Source: an uncultured Dyadobacter sp. (GTDB lineage Bacteria; Bacteroidota; Bacteroidia; Cytophagales; Spirosomataceae). From it: a stretch of DNA of 64,000 bases. Below the pieces are notes generated by a model. That model did not search any database. It saw only the letters and a list, made by a program, of their open reading frames with translations, and was not told where the DNA came from. Position 1 is the first letter of the stretch; each line of letters opens with the position of its first letter. The position numbers and the translations under genes were made by a program. Positions 20,201 through 28,484 of this stretch are shown one piece after another. The DNA is taken from the NCBI RefSeq assembly GCF_946482605.1, contig NZ_CAMLSE010000023.1:58166-122165 (forward strand). Reading direction: 5' to 3'.

Positions 20201-20951
20201 ATTTGCCTGAGTTGAATATTGCCCAAGGATTACCATCTTTTACACTTGCGGGAGGAATGAATGGTGTGTAAAGATGGATGTTTTGGGTCGTGATCAATTC
20301 GATCTTAACAGGTCGGTCGCATTGCACTTTCCAGGTTCCGTCACTTCCAAGATAGAAGTATCCTGATAAACCGGGCGCATTGAATGCATACTCATCTGGC
20401 TCGGTATCGACGAAAGTTCCCGTTTGAATCGACATGGTGAGCGAAGTTTTCTTGATAGTGTCCGGAACAGCCCAGTTAGCGCCGTTGTTGATGAAGTATG
20501 TATTCATGTAGCCGAGCTGGTCCGGAATTCCGGCAATAGGAATGTATTCGTCATACCCGTCCTTGACAGTTCGCCTCACGGAATAATTGGTAGACAGGCT
20601 AAAATTCAATCCGGTCCAGCCAGCGTGCACATCTGGACGAACTCCTGCTGCATCGTAATGTAAAGCAATGGGTATACTGACATTAGCACCACCTAATGAA
20701 TGTAGGTCGATCGTAATCTCGGGCTTACCTGCATATAAAGAAACGGGTATTTCACCGTAGGCACCTAGTGTGGCAGCATTCGGGCTTTGGATTGTTTTAG
20801 GCGCTTTGGGTATGTGCTCCTGCGTACTCACCAACATTTTGGGAATATTGCCCGCTTTCACGCTGTCGATAGTGAAGGGCTTCACCTGAGCCAGCACAGG
20901 GGCCATTAAAAGCGTCACTGCGCACAGCGACAAGGACATTATGTTTTTCAT
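17256..20951 (-). CDS. RHS-associated surface protein with type IX secretion sorting domain
   Basis: A protein of about 1231 residues from the ATG at 20951. That start places the signal peptide (MKNIMSLSLCAVTLLMAPVLAQ) at the N-terminus; an upstream ATG at 21026 would add 25 unlikely residues. The N-terminal region (GEIPVSLYAGKPEITIDL, then GLNFSLSTNYSVRR) and later YD-like segments (YDYDNFNRIKSV) match the large RHS-partner proteins of Cytophagales. A linker with LPVTLIKFTA and SDHFEIERSHDG precedes a T9SS type A C-terminal domain (HPNPVTVGDQLSI to NHRIVRQ). The protein should cross the outer membrane by T9SS and stay on the surface. It is the first gene of the RHS operon. Confidence 0.88.
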   Translation of the reverse strand: MKNIMSLSLCAVTLLMAPVLAQVKPFTIDSVKAGNIPKMLVSTQEHIPKAPKTIQSPNAATLGAYGEIPVSLYAGKPEITIDLHSLGGANVSIPIALHYDAAGVRPDVHAGWTGLNFSLSTNYSVRRTVKDGYDEYIPIAGIPDQLGYMNTYFINNGANWAVPDTIKKTSLTMSIQTGTFVDTEPDEYAFNAPGLSGYFYLGSDGTWKVQCDRPVKIELITTQNIHLYTPFIPPASVKDGNPWAIFNSGKYMEHFQGFVLTDEFGTKYTFGGSDMAFMEYSIDFFDQGRDTWACNAWYLKSIVSPTGHQIDFVYERGDFVNQMYFSVYKKLARVDGGWWFGCENWSSQISEYGPYTGKLISPIYLKEIVSDNFKVKFLSSESTELRYSDDIFTTYENRKVITGYSKLDFLTFLYDCYYPVQINYPNGCGAPSLAQLLSKLKWRKLDKIQIQNGNGQTVKEFELTYNNVSNERLMLQKVREKSGYSNIVLPGYEFTYFSNGNSLPAYCKSHTDHWGFNNGKLINIQNDYGSFPTYGDMYRKPDLNEDVLRLGSLIQMKYPTGGITKFRFEAHRFAKEVKLKRWEGEDMLVTSQLAGGLRIKEIQSYDPGVQFPAVVKKYFYPAVFNAANPDTAANVLSSGILGGKAQYYWPDYKPLPDDEDIDVEEEIFSTQSVLPASENAMGAHIGYSQVVELSSAGGWTVHKFSNFDNGYRDEAPSGFLQISTTPYQPCNNKSFTRGKKLAEEVYYQNGSPVSKINYQYNFVGALQNYSARSVKTQVTFLCGTTHATFDGTAYIYDVRKFLPSEVTQLTYDQDNPGLFSTLVKTQSYWPNGQVHIEGQNDSRGRTIKTWYKYPPNLGDAVSNAMVVKNIVGPVREIFRYTGTEMSPAPIKATSIPYDLFAGTHQPQKVQTKLGNAAFFNTEIEFLSYDPRGNLLTYKELGGSVQKMEYFGLADIGKVDLLKKRTSGDGTSIATSSHYTYKAAIGVETVQDPNGKTTFYDYDNFNRIKSVSSNNAAGPKRISYCYNIAGQVVECAAIAPTDMMVALPLLLIAEAALPVTLIKFTAIRQENASLLSWITAFELNSDHFEIERSHDGRQWESIGKLASQRESNDEYTYIFRDSAPLEGENLYRLRMVDQDGTYTYSRIESVIFDSDHTVVVHPNPVTVGDQLSIRTSDTSLIRAIAVFNAEGDNVLSTPWKAAIDISRLPPGLYIVRIFYHDGSVGNHRIVRQ

Positions 20952-21088
20952 TCCGTTAGAGTTTGTAAAAATGAATGCATGTAGCATCTCACACTTTCTG
21001 TGAAAGCGCATAAAAAAGAGCAACATGTAACGAAGTGAGTACCAGCAAGCATTAGTTCGGTCCCGGATTCCAACTAATGCAACCGCAA

Positions 21089-21096
21089 CAAACCTA
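21089..21096 (-). promoter_or_regulatory. Probable promoter (-7 element) of the RHS operon
   Basis: TAGGTTTG on the minus strand matches the Bacteroidota TAnnTTTG -7 element and lies 138 bases before the chosen start at 20951. The -33 position has no exact TTG, so this is a moderate call. Confidence 0.5.
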
Positions 21097-21157
21097 ACTG
21101 CAATTTTTTCACTGAAAAATCTAAATTACCAAGTAGCCTATTTTGATAATCAAACGG

Positions 21158-21188
21158 GTTGATCTTCCCGCTGCAACCCCTATTTTTG
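21158..21188 (+). promoter_or_regulatory. Promoter of the BamA/TamA-like gene
   Basis: TTG (21159-21161), a 19-base spacer and TATTTTTG (21181-21188) form a close match to the Bacteroidota primary sigma factor consensus. Transcription should start near 21195, about 54 bases before the start codon. Confidence 0.7.
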
Positions 21189-21248
21189 CAAAAGTTTTAT
21201 CATATTAACAGAAAGTATCGTTTCTATACCGAAACCGGGCTGTGAAGA

Positions 21249-22673
21249 ATGAACCCTAAGAAGTGCTGTCAGGAGATTTACTTTCTGCTTTTAATCCTCT
21301 TAATTTCCCACTTTGCATGTGGTCAGACCGTCATAGCCGACAGTAGCGGCAATGTCATCATAGGCGACATTAGCGTTGAAGGCAACCACCGGACGCGTAC
21401 GGGCATTATCATGCGGGAAATGGCGATCCGCCGGGACGATACGCTGTCCGCCGAATTGCTCAAAGAAAAGCTTGAAATCGATCGAAGGAAGGTCGTTAAC
21501 ACCAACCTTTTCATTACCGTGGACCTGCTCACACGTCCGAATGTCGACTCGGTTCATACAGACATTCGCATTGTGGTCAAGGAACGCTGGTACTTCATTA
21601 TACTGCCTGTGTTCCAGCTGGCCGACCGGAATTTCAACGAATGGTGGTACGAGCGGAAACGGGATCTGTCCCGCACGACCTACGGCGTGTACCTCAGTTA
21701 CGGAAATGTGACCGGGCGGGCCGACAAACTGCGCTTTCTGGCCGAATTCGGTTTCATTCCCAAGTTTGAAGTCGCATACACCCTGCCCTACATTGATAAA
21801 GCCCAAAAAACAGGGATTACCATAGGCACCTCTTATACTATTAATAAAAACACCGCGTACAGAACCTGGCGGGACAAGCTGCAATACCTGAGCAGCGAAG
21901 AGATCAACCGCGAACGGTTTTATACATACGTCAGCCTAACACGACGCAATAAATACTACACTTTTCATTCACTGGATCTCCGGTGGAGTTTCACCGGCAT
22001 CTCGGACACCATTGCCACATTGAACCCCAATTATCTCCTCAATGGGAATAAACGGCAACGGTATTTCCAGCTAACCTACACGTACAGCTACGACAAACGC
22101 GATAATGCACAATATCCCCTGCGGGGACAAACGGGCGGATTGCAGCTATCGAAAACCGGATTGCTTCCGACCGACGACGTCAATACCTTTTATTTGTATG
22201 GCTCCTACCGCAGATTTATTCCGCTTGGCAAAAAGTGGTTTTTCAACACTAATCTCCGCGGACGCATGTCCTTCCCAAAACGCAAGCCCTACACGCAGAC
22301 GGTGGGATTGGGCTATCGTAATGACCTGGTGCGCGGCTATGAACTTTACGTGATCGACGGACAGGATTATGCTTTGATTAAGAATGAATTGAAATACAAG
22401 CTGTTCTCATTTCAGAAACACTTCTCGTTTATCCCGGTACGGCAGTTCAATACCATTCCGTTGGCGGCCTATATCAATACTTTTGCGGATGCTGGTTACG
22501 TCAAAAACAGCTATCCCGAGTTCAGTAACACGCGGCTCGGTAACACCACCTTGTACGGAGCCGGAGCCGGGATCGATATCGTAACCTTTTACAACATTGT
22601 GGCCAGGTTCAATGTCACGCTTAACGGGGAGGGTGAACGCAGATTCTTTTTCAACTTGTCCAGGGAGTTCTGA
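21249..22673 (+). CDS. BamA/TamA-family outer-membrane barrel protein with one POTRA domain
   Basis: A 474-residue outer-membrane protein. The signal peptide (residues 1-26, ending FACGQ) is followed by one POTRA domain (residues about 40-110: ISVEGNHRTRTGIIMREM onward) and then an Omp85-type 16-strand barrel. Barrel strands include YTYSYDKRDNAQYPLRGQTGG, and the protein ends GEGERRFFFNLSREF with a C-terminal Phe. BamA, with five POTRAs, inserts barrel proteins; short members with one POTRA, as here, are common in Bacteroidota and their role is unknown. It has its own promoter, divergent from the RHS operon. Confidence 0.85.
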   Translation: MNPKKCCQEIYFLLLILLISHFACGQTVIADSSGNVIIGDISVEGNHRTRTGIIMREMAIRRDDTLSAELLKEKLEIDRRKVVNTNLFITVDLLTRPNVDSVHTDIRIVVKERWYFIILPVFQLADRNFNEWWYERKRDLSRTTYGVYLSYGNVTGRADKLRFLAEFGFIPKFEVAYTLPYIDKAQKTGITIGTSYTINKNTAYRTWRDKLQYLSSEEINRERFYTYVSLTRRNKYYTFHSLDLRWSFTGISDTIATLNPNYLLNGNKRQRYFQLTYTYSYDKRDNAQYPLRGQTGGLQLSKTGLLPTDDVNTFYLYGSYRRFIPLGKKWFFNTNLRGRMSFPKRKPYTQTVGLGYRNDLVRGYELYVIDGQDYALIKNELKYKLFSFQKHFSFIPVRQFNTIPLAAYINTFADAGYVKNSYPEFSNTRLGNTTLYGAGAGIDIVTFYNIVARFNVTLNGEGERRFFFNLSREF

Positions 22674-22789
22674 GGTCATTTTCAAAACTTTCAAATATCG
22701 TTAAATTGCGAAAGGCAACATCGAAATAGTTACAAGGCACGATAATTTTCACTTATATCATTAACCGAATGCTTACAACCTCTACACGC

Positions 22790-23386
22790 ATGAATACGTT
22801 AAAAATTGGTGCTGCGATATGGATTCTCGCATTGCTTTCAACAGGCTGTGATACCAAAACAAATGAAAAGACCGAGGCTGCCACAGACTCCGTGGTCCTG
22901 CATGACGCTGCTCCGGCGGACCTGAACAGCGACCAGTCGGAATTACTCAGCACGATTTTGGGGCCACAACAAAACGCAGAGGCTCAGGCGATCCTCAGAG
23001 GGATTTCGTTCGGTGACCCCATTGCGAAGGTTAAAGCAACGGAAACCTTCGAGATGTTTGAAGAAACACCCGACCATCTTGGCTACACATCGGAAACGGC
23101 CCGGCTCGAAACGATCGATGTCCAATACTTCCTCACGCCCGACAAAAAAGTAAACAAAATTACGGTCGACGTTTACCTGAACAGTCCGGATGCCACCAAA
23201 CAGCTGTGGAATGCAGGCAAACGGCATTTTAGTGAGGCCTATTCATCGCCCAAAGAAGCAACCCGGAAAATGACCTGGAACAACAAGACGATCCGGATTC
23301 AGATGGAAGATGTTTCCGAGGGTAAGGATTATGGTTTAAAATTTCAATTCTTCCCGGCTGACAAAAATGCGTTGGCCGCAAATTAA
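22790..23386 (+). CDS. Lipoprotein of unknown function
   Basis: About 198 residues from the ATG at 22790; an ATG seven codons earlier would delay the signal peptide. The lipobox is LLSTGC with Cys20. After a flexible Thr/Asp-rich linker, residues about 45-195 form one domain in which ILRGISFGDPIAKVKATETF resembles the start of small lipoprotein domains of this phylum. The end has strand-like segments (KKVNKITVDVYL). I do not recognise a function. It is followed after six bases by the cyclophilin gene, so the two are probably co-transcribed. Confidence 0.7.
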   Translation: MNTLKIGAAIWILALLSTGCDTKTNEKTEAATDSVVLHDAAPADLNSDQSELLSTILGPQQNAEAQAILRGISFGDPIAKVKATETFEMFEETPDHLGYTSETARLETIDVQYFLTPDKKVNKITVDVYLNSPDATKQLWNAGKRHFSEAYSSPKEATRKMTWNNKTIRIQMEDVSEGKDYGLKFQFFPADKNALAAN

Positions 23387-23391
23387 CACCT

Positions 23392-24099
23392 ATGAAAAAC
23401 GTAAGATCTGTTATCCTGAGTGCGTTGTGCATGATTTGCCTTTCAGTTTCGGCACAAAAACCCTCTAAAAAAGACGAGGTTATAACCATCGCCACTGACA
23501 AAGGGACAATGCGCTTTATTTTGTTTGACGAAACACCCAAGCATAAAGCCAATTTTATCAAACTGGCCAAGGATAAATTTTACGACGGCCTCCTGTTTCA
23601 CCGGGTGATCGACGATTTCATGATCCAGGGCGGCGACCCGAATTCTCGCAATGCAAAAGCCGACGACATGCTGGGCAAAGGCGATAACGGTTATAAAGTG
23701 CCTGCGGAATTCAGTGCCAAAAGATTCCATCAGAAAGGCGCATTAGCCGCCGCAAGAGACAATAATCCAGCGAAAGAGTCCAGCGGATGTCAGTTCTACA
23801 TTGTGGAAGGACGCAAATGGAGCAAGACCGATCTTGAAAAACAGGGAGCCCGCGCTGCACGGAAGCTGACGGAAGATCAGAAAAAAGTATATGAAACCGT
23901 GGGTGGTACTCCGCACCTCGACGGTGCCTACTCCGTTTTTGGCCAACTGATCGACGGTATGGACGTAATCGACAAAATCGCGTCGGTTGACAAAGACGAG
24001 CGCGACCGCCCCGAAAAGGACGTTTCTATGAAGATTTCGGTCAAAAAAATGAAGAAGAAAAAGATCACCCGCAAATACGGCTGGAAATACGAAGCGTAA
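23392..24099 (+). CDS. Secreted cyclophilin-type peptidyl-prolyl cis-trans isomerase
   Basis: A 235-residue periplasmic foldase with a signal peptide (residues 1-21, ending SVSAQ). The cyclophilin signature is clear: FHRVIDDFMIQGGDPNSR (catalytic Arg in FHR), GALAAARD, SGCQFYIV and YSVFGQLIDGMDVIDKI. The enzyme catalyses cis-trans isomerisation of prolyl bonds in exported proteins. A Lys-rich tail (VKKMKKKK) follows the domain. An insertion of about 30 residues after the QFYIV strand (KWSKTDLEKQGARAARK) is common in Bacteroidota members. The next gene starts one base after its stop. Confidence 0.93.
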   Translation: MKNVRSVILSALCMICLSVSAQKPSKKDEVITIATDKGTMRFILFDETPKHKANFIKLAKDKFYDGLLFHRVIDDFMIQGGDPNSRNAKADDMLGKGDNGYKVPAEFSAKRFHQKGALAAARDNNPAKESSGCQFYIVEGRKWSKTDLEKQGARAARKLTEDQKKVYETVGGTPHLDGAYSVFGQLIDGMDVIDKIASVDKDERDRPEKDVSMKISVKKMKKKKITRKYGWKYEA

Positions 24100-24100
24100 C

Positions 24101-25009
24101 TTGAAAAACAAGAAGATCCTCATTACCGGCTCCAACGGCCTGCTCGGCCAGAAGCTGGTCGAATTGCTTATTTCAAAACCCCATATCGACACCATTGCCA
24201 CGGCGCGGGGTGAGAACCGGCTGCCTTTTAAGCAGGGCTATCAGTATCTGGAAATGGATATCACGGATCCACTGGCCGTGGAAAACGTGCTGGGTACGAC
24301 CCTGCCCGATGTCGTGATCCATACCGCGGCTATGACGAATGTGGATCAATGCGAAATGGAAAAAGAGGCCTGCTGGCAACTCAATGTCAATGCGGTCGAA
24401 ACGCTGGTGCGCGTATGCGGCAAGCACAACATATTTCTGGAACACGTTTCGACAGACTTTGTTTTCGACGGCACTTCCGGGCCATACCGGGAAGAAGACG
24501 CTCCTAATCCTGTCAGCTTTTACGGGTGGAGCAAATATGCTGCCGAAAAAGCGGTCATTTCATCCGGCATCCGGTGGGCAATAGCGAGAACGGTGCTGGT
24601 TTACGGCATTGCACACGACATGAGCCGGAGCAACATTATACTATGGGTGAAAAAGTCGCTGGAAGAAGGAAAGGCCATTCAAGTGGTTACCGATCAGTTC
24701 CGAACGCCCACACTGGCCGAAGATCTCGCTAACGGTTGTTATCTGATAGCGGACGATCAGGCAACAGGCATTTTCCATCTATCCGGAAAGGATTTTCTCA
24801 CGCCCTATGAAATGGCACTGATGGCCGCCGACTATTTTGGTCTCGATGCTTCATTAATTTCTCCCACTGATGCCTCCGCATTCACGCAACCTGCCCGCAG
24901 GCCTCCACGCACCGGTTTCGACCTGACCAAATCCCGGAACGTATTAGGCTATGAACCGCATACATTCCGGGAAGGGATTGCATTGCTGGCGAAACAAATC
25001 GAAAATTAG
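24101..25009 (+). CDS. SDR-family NAD(P)-dependent sugar-nucleotide reductase (RfbD-like)
   Basis: A 302-residue extended short-chain dehydrogenase. The Rossmann motif GSNGLLGQ (residues 8-15), the TAAMTNVDQCE segment and the active-site YGWSKYAAEK (Tyr and Lys four apart) match the dTDP-4-dehydrorhamnose reductase (RmlD) family. The remaining rhamnose genes are not nearby, so the true substrate is open; some relatives act on other sugars. The best start is TTG at 24101, one base after the cyclophilin stop, giving MKNKKILITG at the N-terminus. The tight spacing suggests translational coupling. Confidence 0.85.
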   Translation: MKNKKILITGSNGLLGQKLVELLISKPHIDTIATARGENRLPFKQGYQYLEMDITDPLAVENVLGTTLPDVVIHTAAMTNVDQCEMEKEACWQLNVNAVETLVRVCGKHNIFLEHVSTDFVFDGTSGPYREEDAPNPVSFYGWSKYAAEKAVISSGIRWAIARTVLVYGIAHDMSRSNIILWVKKSLEEGKAIQVVTDQFRTPTLAEDLANGCYLIADDQATGIFHLSGKDFLTPYEMALMAADYFGLDASLISPTDASAFTQPARRPPRTGFDLTKSRNVLGYEPHTFREGIALLAKQIEN

Positions 25010-25057
25010 CCGTCAGGACCGCTCGATGCCAGCCAGGTAATCAATAATCTCAGTATG

Positions 25058-26707
25058 TCAACTGTACAATTTCTCATAATACTCCCGGGCCATCCGGTCG
25101 GAATTAAAAGGCTGGTTGACGTCGTTCATGCTGTTCAATACCATCTGTTTCCATTGGTCAGGCGCACCATAGTAAGTTGGGACAACCCTATTTTCGAGCG
25201 CCTCCATCAGGTTGTCGCAGTCCTGCTTGTTGATATCCTCACCCTGCGCAACGGGCAGCAGGAACGCGTTTTCGCCGTCTTTCGCGAACTCACAGATCCA
25301 ACCGTCGAAGGTGGACAAATTCAGCGAAGCGTTCATAGCCGCCGTCATTCCGCTTGTACCGGATGCCTCGCGGGTCACTACGGGCGTGTTCAGCCAGATA
25401 TCCGACCCGTCCTTCAGTAGTTTCGACAATGCAAGTTCATAACCCGTCAACACAGCCATGTTGGGAAACAGGTGACTGAGATAAAACAGATGATTAAAGG
25501 TATGGATAGCTCCTTCATCCTTGGGGTAAGGCTTGCCGGCCCAGATCACCTGAACCGGTTGATCCTTATTTTCCATCAGTTTTTTGAACCTTTCCAAATC
25601 CCAAACGAGCATATCCGGTCTTTTGTAAGCTGCAAACCGGCGCGCCCAAACGATGGTGAGCACATTGGGGTCAAAAATCTTGCCGCATTGATCGGCCACC
25701 GTTTTGAACAATGTCTCTTTGAGCTCCTTCTTCCGGCTGGCAATGCGTTCGGTATCTCCCGCAACTCTGGCCTTTTCAAGCGCTGCATCGGCCCAGTATG
25801 TATGGTTCTGTGCATTGGTAATGTGATCGATCGGTGCGATTTTCGGGTATATTCCCCACATTTTCCTCGAAACCTCACCATGCAGCTTCGAAACAGCATT
25901 GGCCTTGCGGCTGAGGTTAAGGGCAGCCAGCGAATGGTTGAAGATGTCATCGCGCGTGCCACTAATCTCCCTGACGGTTTTCAGGTCAATGCCTGAGAAA
26001 AAGCCCAGCTCGTCCAGAAAATGAATATCGTGCTTCTCGTTGCCTGCTTCCTCGGGCGTATGGGTTGTAAACACAACTCGTTTCTTTACCTCTTTTGTCT
26101 TTTTGTATTTTTTAAACAAATGAAACACAGCAGACACGGCATGAGCTTCATTGAGGTGATAAACCTGTGGCTCATATTGCAGCGCTTCGAGCAGGCGCGC
26201 GCCTCCGATGCCCAACACCATGCATTGAGCTACCTTATAGGAAACATCCGAATCGTACAACGAATAGCTGATCGCCCTGGCAGACTCGTCATTACCATCC
26301 GTATCTGTTGTAAGCAGGAAAAGCGGAGCGGACTTAAATACCTCCGGATCCAGGTAATATGCCGCCACCCAGACGTCCTTTCCCATGACCGGTATCTGAA
26401 ACCGGATCCCCGTATTCGTCAGGAAAGAATACATCTTCTCCCGGAATCCCGGCTGCATACTTCCGTCTTTCGCGCGGTCCTGATCGTAATAGCCGTGTTT
26501 CCACAGCATGCCGATCCCAATGACGTTCTGTTTGAGCGCGTAAACGCTCCGCATATGAGACCCGGCGAGAAAGCCCAATCCGCCGGAATATATTTTCAAT
26601 GCCTGGTCGACGGCGAATTCCATTGAAAAATAGGCAACTGATTTTTTATAATTTTTATCCGCTGAGAACGGATGTTGGTAGGGAACTGTGAAAGCTTGCT
26701 GTAACAT
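25058..26707 (-). CDS. Alpha-glucan phosphorylase-family protein lacking the PLP lysine
   Basis: A 549-residue protein of the short GT35 (MalP/AglP-type) phosphorylase family: VAYFSMEF and YSGGLGFLAG near the N-terminus, HLNEAHAV in the middle, VWARRFAAYKRPDM, and EASGTSGMTAAMN near the C-terminus. In active phosphorylases the last motif reads EASGTSGMK and the Lys holds pyridoxal phosphate; here codon 455 (bases 25343-25345) is ACG, Thr. The family releases glucose-1-phosphate from glycogen or maltodextrin; without the lysine that chemistry is doubtful unless this clade works differently. The gene is convergent with the reductase gene and stands alone; no other glycogen gene is nearby. Confidence 0.85.
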   Translation of the reverse strand: MLQQAFTVPYQHPFSADKNYKKSVAYFSMEFAVDQALKIYSGGLGFLAGSHMRSVYALKQNVIGIGMLWKHGYYDQDRAKDGSMQPGFREKMYSFLTNTGIRFQIPVMGKDVWVAAYYLDPEVFKSAPLFLLTTDTDGNDESARAISYSLYDSDVSYKVAQCMVLGIGGARLLEALQYEPQVYHLNEAHAVSAVFHLFKKYKKTKEVKKRVVFTTHTPEEAGNEKHDIHFLDELGFFSGIDLKTVREISGTRDDIFNHSLAALNLSRKANAVSKLHGEVSRKMWGIYPKIAPIDHITNAQNHTYWADAALEKARVAGDTERIASRKKELKETLFKTVADQCGKIFDPNVLTIVWARRFAAYKRPDMLVWDLERFKKLMENKDQPVQVIWAGKPYPKDEGAIHTFNHLFYLSHLFPNMAVLTGYELALSKLLKDGSDIWLNTPVVTREASGTSGMTAAMNASLNLSTFDGWICEFAKDGENAFLLPVAQGEDINKQDCDNLMEALENRVVPTYYGAPDQWKQMVLNSMNDVNQPFNSDRMAREYYEKLYS

Positions 26708-26801
26708 CAGAAGGAGTTTTGGTGAGAAACAATGGGTCTGTGTACACCCAATCTATAAAATTGTGCCATGTCAACATGAAAAGGCAGGCAATGAGCGGTA
26801 C

Positions 26802-26833
26802 AAAAAAGCCCGGCCAGATTGCTCTGACCAGGC
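26802..26833 (-). terminator. Intrinsic terminator after the Ala/Glu-rich repeat protein gene
   Basis: Imperfect hairpin GCCCGGCCAGA (26808-26818) with TCTGACCAGGC (26823-26833), allowing G-U pairs, followed on the minus strand by six T (26802-26807). Confidence 0.75.
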
Positions 26834-26854
26834 ATTGGTAATATTGACCGGATT

Positions 26855-27712
26855 TTATTTGCCAAAAAGACGGGCCCAGAAGCCCTTTGCCTTGGTTTTG
26901 GTTTCGACGATTTTTTCAGAAGCTACTTCCTTCAATTCTTCGATTTCCGCAGCGGCCTTGGCTTTCAATTCTGCTGCCTTGGCCTGCGCTTCGGCAAGCT
27001 TCTCTGCGGCAACTTCCTTCGCATCTTCAAAGGCCTCAGCAGCATCCTCCCTAATGTCCTCGAACTTCTCGGCAGCCGCCTCCTTGATATCTTCGAACTT
27101 GTCCGACGCAGCATCCTTAAGATCTGCTGCCTTGCCGGAAATGTCGGTAAATACCTCTTCGGCTTTCACTTTACCGGCCGCAATGCCCAGCTCCACTTCA
27201 TTCTGCAGCTGCCCTATTTTTTCAGAAAATCCCGACTGAGCTTCTGCTGCTTTCTCCACAACTTCTTCTTTTACCGCTTCCGCCTTCACAGCTGCTTCCT
27301 CCTTCACCTCTTCTACTTGCTCCACAACCTCTTCTTTTACCGCTTCCGCTTTCACAGCTGCTTCCTCTTTCACCTCAGCTACTGTTTCTTTCACTTCTTC
27401 CGCTTGATCCTCCACTGCCTCAACCACTTCTGAAGTCTTGGTTTCGGCCTGCGCTTTCAAGTCATCGAGCGTTTCGTATACCTCGGTCTTGATACCATCT
27501 GCCGCCTCGGCTGCATCTTCAACCTTCGCCTCTGCTGCCGCTTCCACTGCTGCTGCCTCTTCCTTTACCACTTCCTTTGCCTCATCCTTGATTTCCAGCA
27601 CTTCCTCCACTATTTCATCCTTGGCATCCGCAGTCGTGGCCTTCAGTTCTTCAACTTTATTTTCCAGCGATTCTTTTCCTTCTTCTGGGGTAGGTTCTGT
27701 ATGCTCTGCCAT
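26855..27712 (-). CDS. Ala/Glu/Lys-rich amphipathic repeat protein
   Basis: A 285-residue protein made almost entirely of Ala, Glu, Lys, Val and Asp, with no signal peptide. It forms long amphipathic helices in 11- and 22-residue periods, as in apolipoprotein-like and LEA-like proteins. Two copies of VKEEAAVKAEAVKEEVVE lie 22 residues (66 bases) apart, and KFEDIKEAAAE/KFEDIREDAAE is a second repeat. The C-terminus ends GFWARLFGK, a short aromatic basic tail that could anchor to a membrane or protein partner. Function is unknown; stress protection or envelope association are guesses. It has its own terminator. Confidence 0.75.
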   Translation of the reverse strand: MAEHTEPTPEEGKESLENKVEELKATTADAKDEIVEEVLEIKDEAKEVVKEEAAAVEAAAEAKVEDAAEAADGIKTEVYETLDDLKAQAETKTSEVVEAVEDQAEEVKETVAEVKEEAAVKAEAVKEEVVEQVEEVKEEAAVKAEAVKEEVVEKAAEAQSGFSEKIGQLQNEVELGIAAGKVKAEEVFTDISGKAADLKDAASDKFEDIKEAAAEKFEDIREDAAEAFEDAKEVAAEKLAEAQAKAAELKAKAAAEIEELKEVASEKIVETKTKAKGFWARLFGK

Positions 27713-27807
27713 GGGAAATATGCTTTTTAAGTGGGAACAGATAATAAGATGAATGCGTAAGCTACAAAGGAGTTATCAACGTTGCAAGCAATGTGACCTG
27801 CTTTATG

Positions 27808-28374
27808 CTATGTTAACCGTCTTATCATCAAATTTTTAACTATTTCATAAAACGGCTCCGGCTGCAACGTGCGCCAGTTATGCAGGTGCAGCGTCCCACC
27901 AAAATTGATATAGTAGTCGAGTCTGTATTTTTTCCATTGCTCCTCCACATGTTCCCTGAAATTCACAGCAGCGATCCATCCGTCTTCGATGTCATCAAAC
28001 CATTCGGCGTAGTAATCGTCCTCGTTACCGTGAAAATCGAGCACATTTTCCCCCAGTAAGATAAACTGGTTGATTCCCTGATCGACCAGCGGGTCGATTA
28101 CCTGCCGTTTGAAAAACATAATGTCGTTATGCAGGGCATCGTTCCATTCTCCAAACATCTCGATGACCACGAAACGCTTATTGTAGTCCGCAAAAAGGAT
28201 TTTCACATACAATGTCTCCGAGCCTATATCGTCCCAGAGCGGATGAATGTAGTAGCCGTATATCGCATTTTCATAATAATCAAGGTTGTAGGTCCTGCCA
28301 AAGAACGGCGAGCGCTCATCGTGGCTGGCTACATAATGTTTTTCCCAATTGTAATAGGGCTCTAGCTCCTGCAT
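27808..28374 (-). CDS. Conserved protein of unknown function
   Basis: A 188-residue soluble protein with no signal peptide or membrane helix, rich in aromatic and acidic residues (EPYYNWEKHYVASHDERSPF near the N-terminus, GEWNDALHNDIMFFKRQVID, NFGGTLHLHNWRTLQPEPFYE at the end). The well-ordered composition and length suggest a real folded protein. I recall similar unnamed proteins in Cytophagales but cannot name a family. It is divergent from the sigma factor gene that follows. Confidence 0.65.
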   Translation of the reverse strand: MQELEPYYNWEKHYVASHDERSPFFGRTYNLDYYENAIYGYYIHPLWDDIGSETLYVKILFADYNKRFVVIEMFGEWNDALHNDIMFFKRQVIDPLVDQGINQFILLGENVLDFHGNEDDYYAEWFDDIEDGWIAAVNFREHVEEQWKKYRLDYYINFGGTLHLHNWRTLQPEPFYEIVKNLMIRRLT

Positions 28375-28484
28375 GGCAACGGTTTGAAATGGCTGTAAAT
28401 ACGAATATAAATGAAAACAAAAATGGGTTAGCTGATGTTACCGATCATTTAAGTCTTAAAATACCATACTAGCTCAATTCATTA

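Noticed and set aside
26021..26626. A 201-codon plus-strand frame antisense to the phosphorylase
   Set aside because: The minus-strand gene has conserved motifs throughout; this is a shadow.
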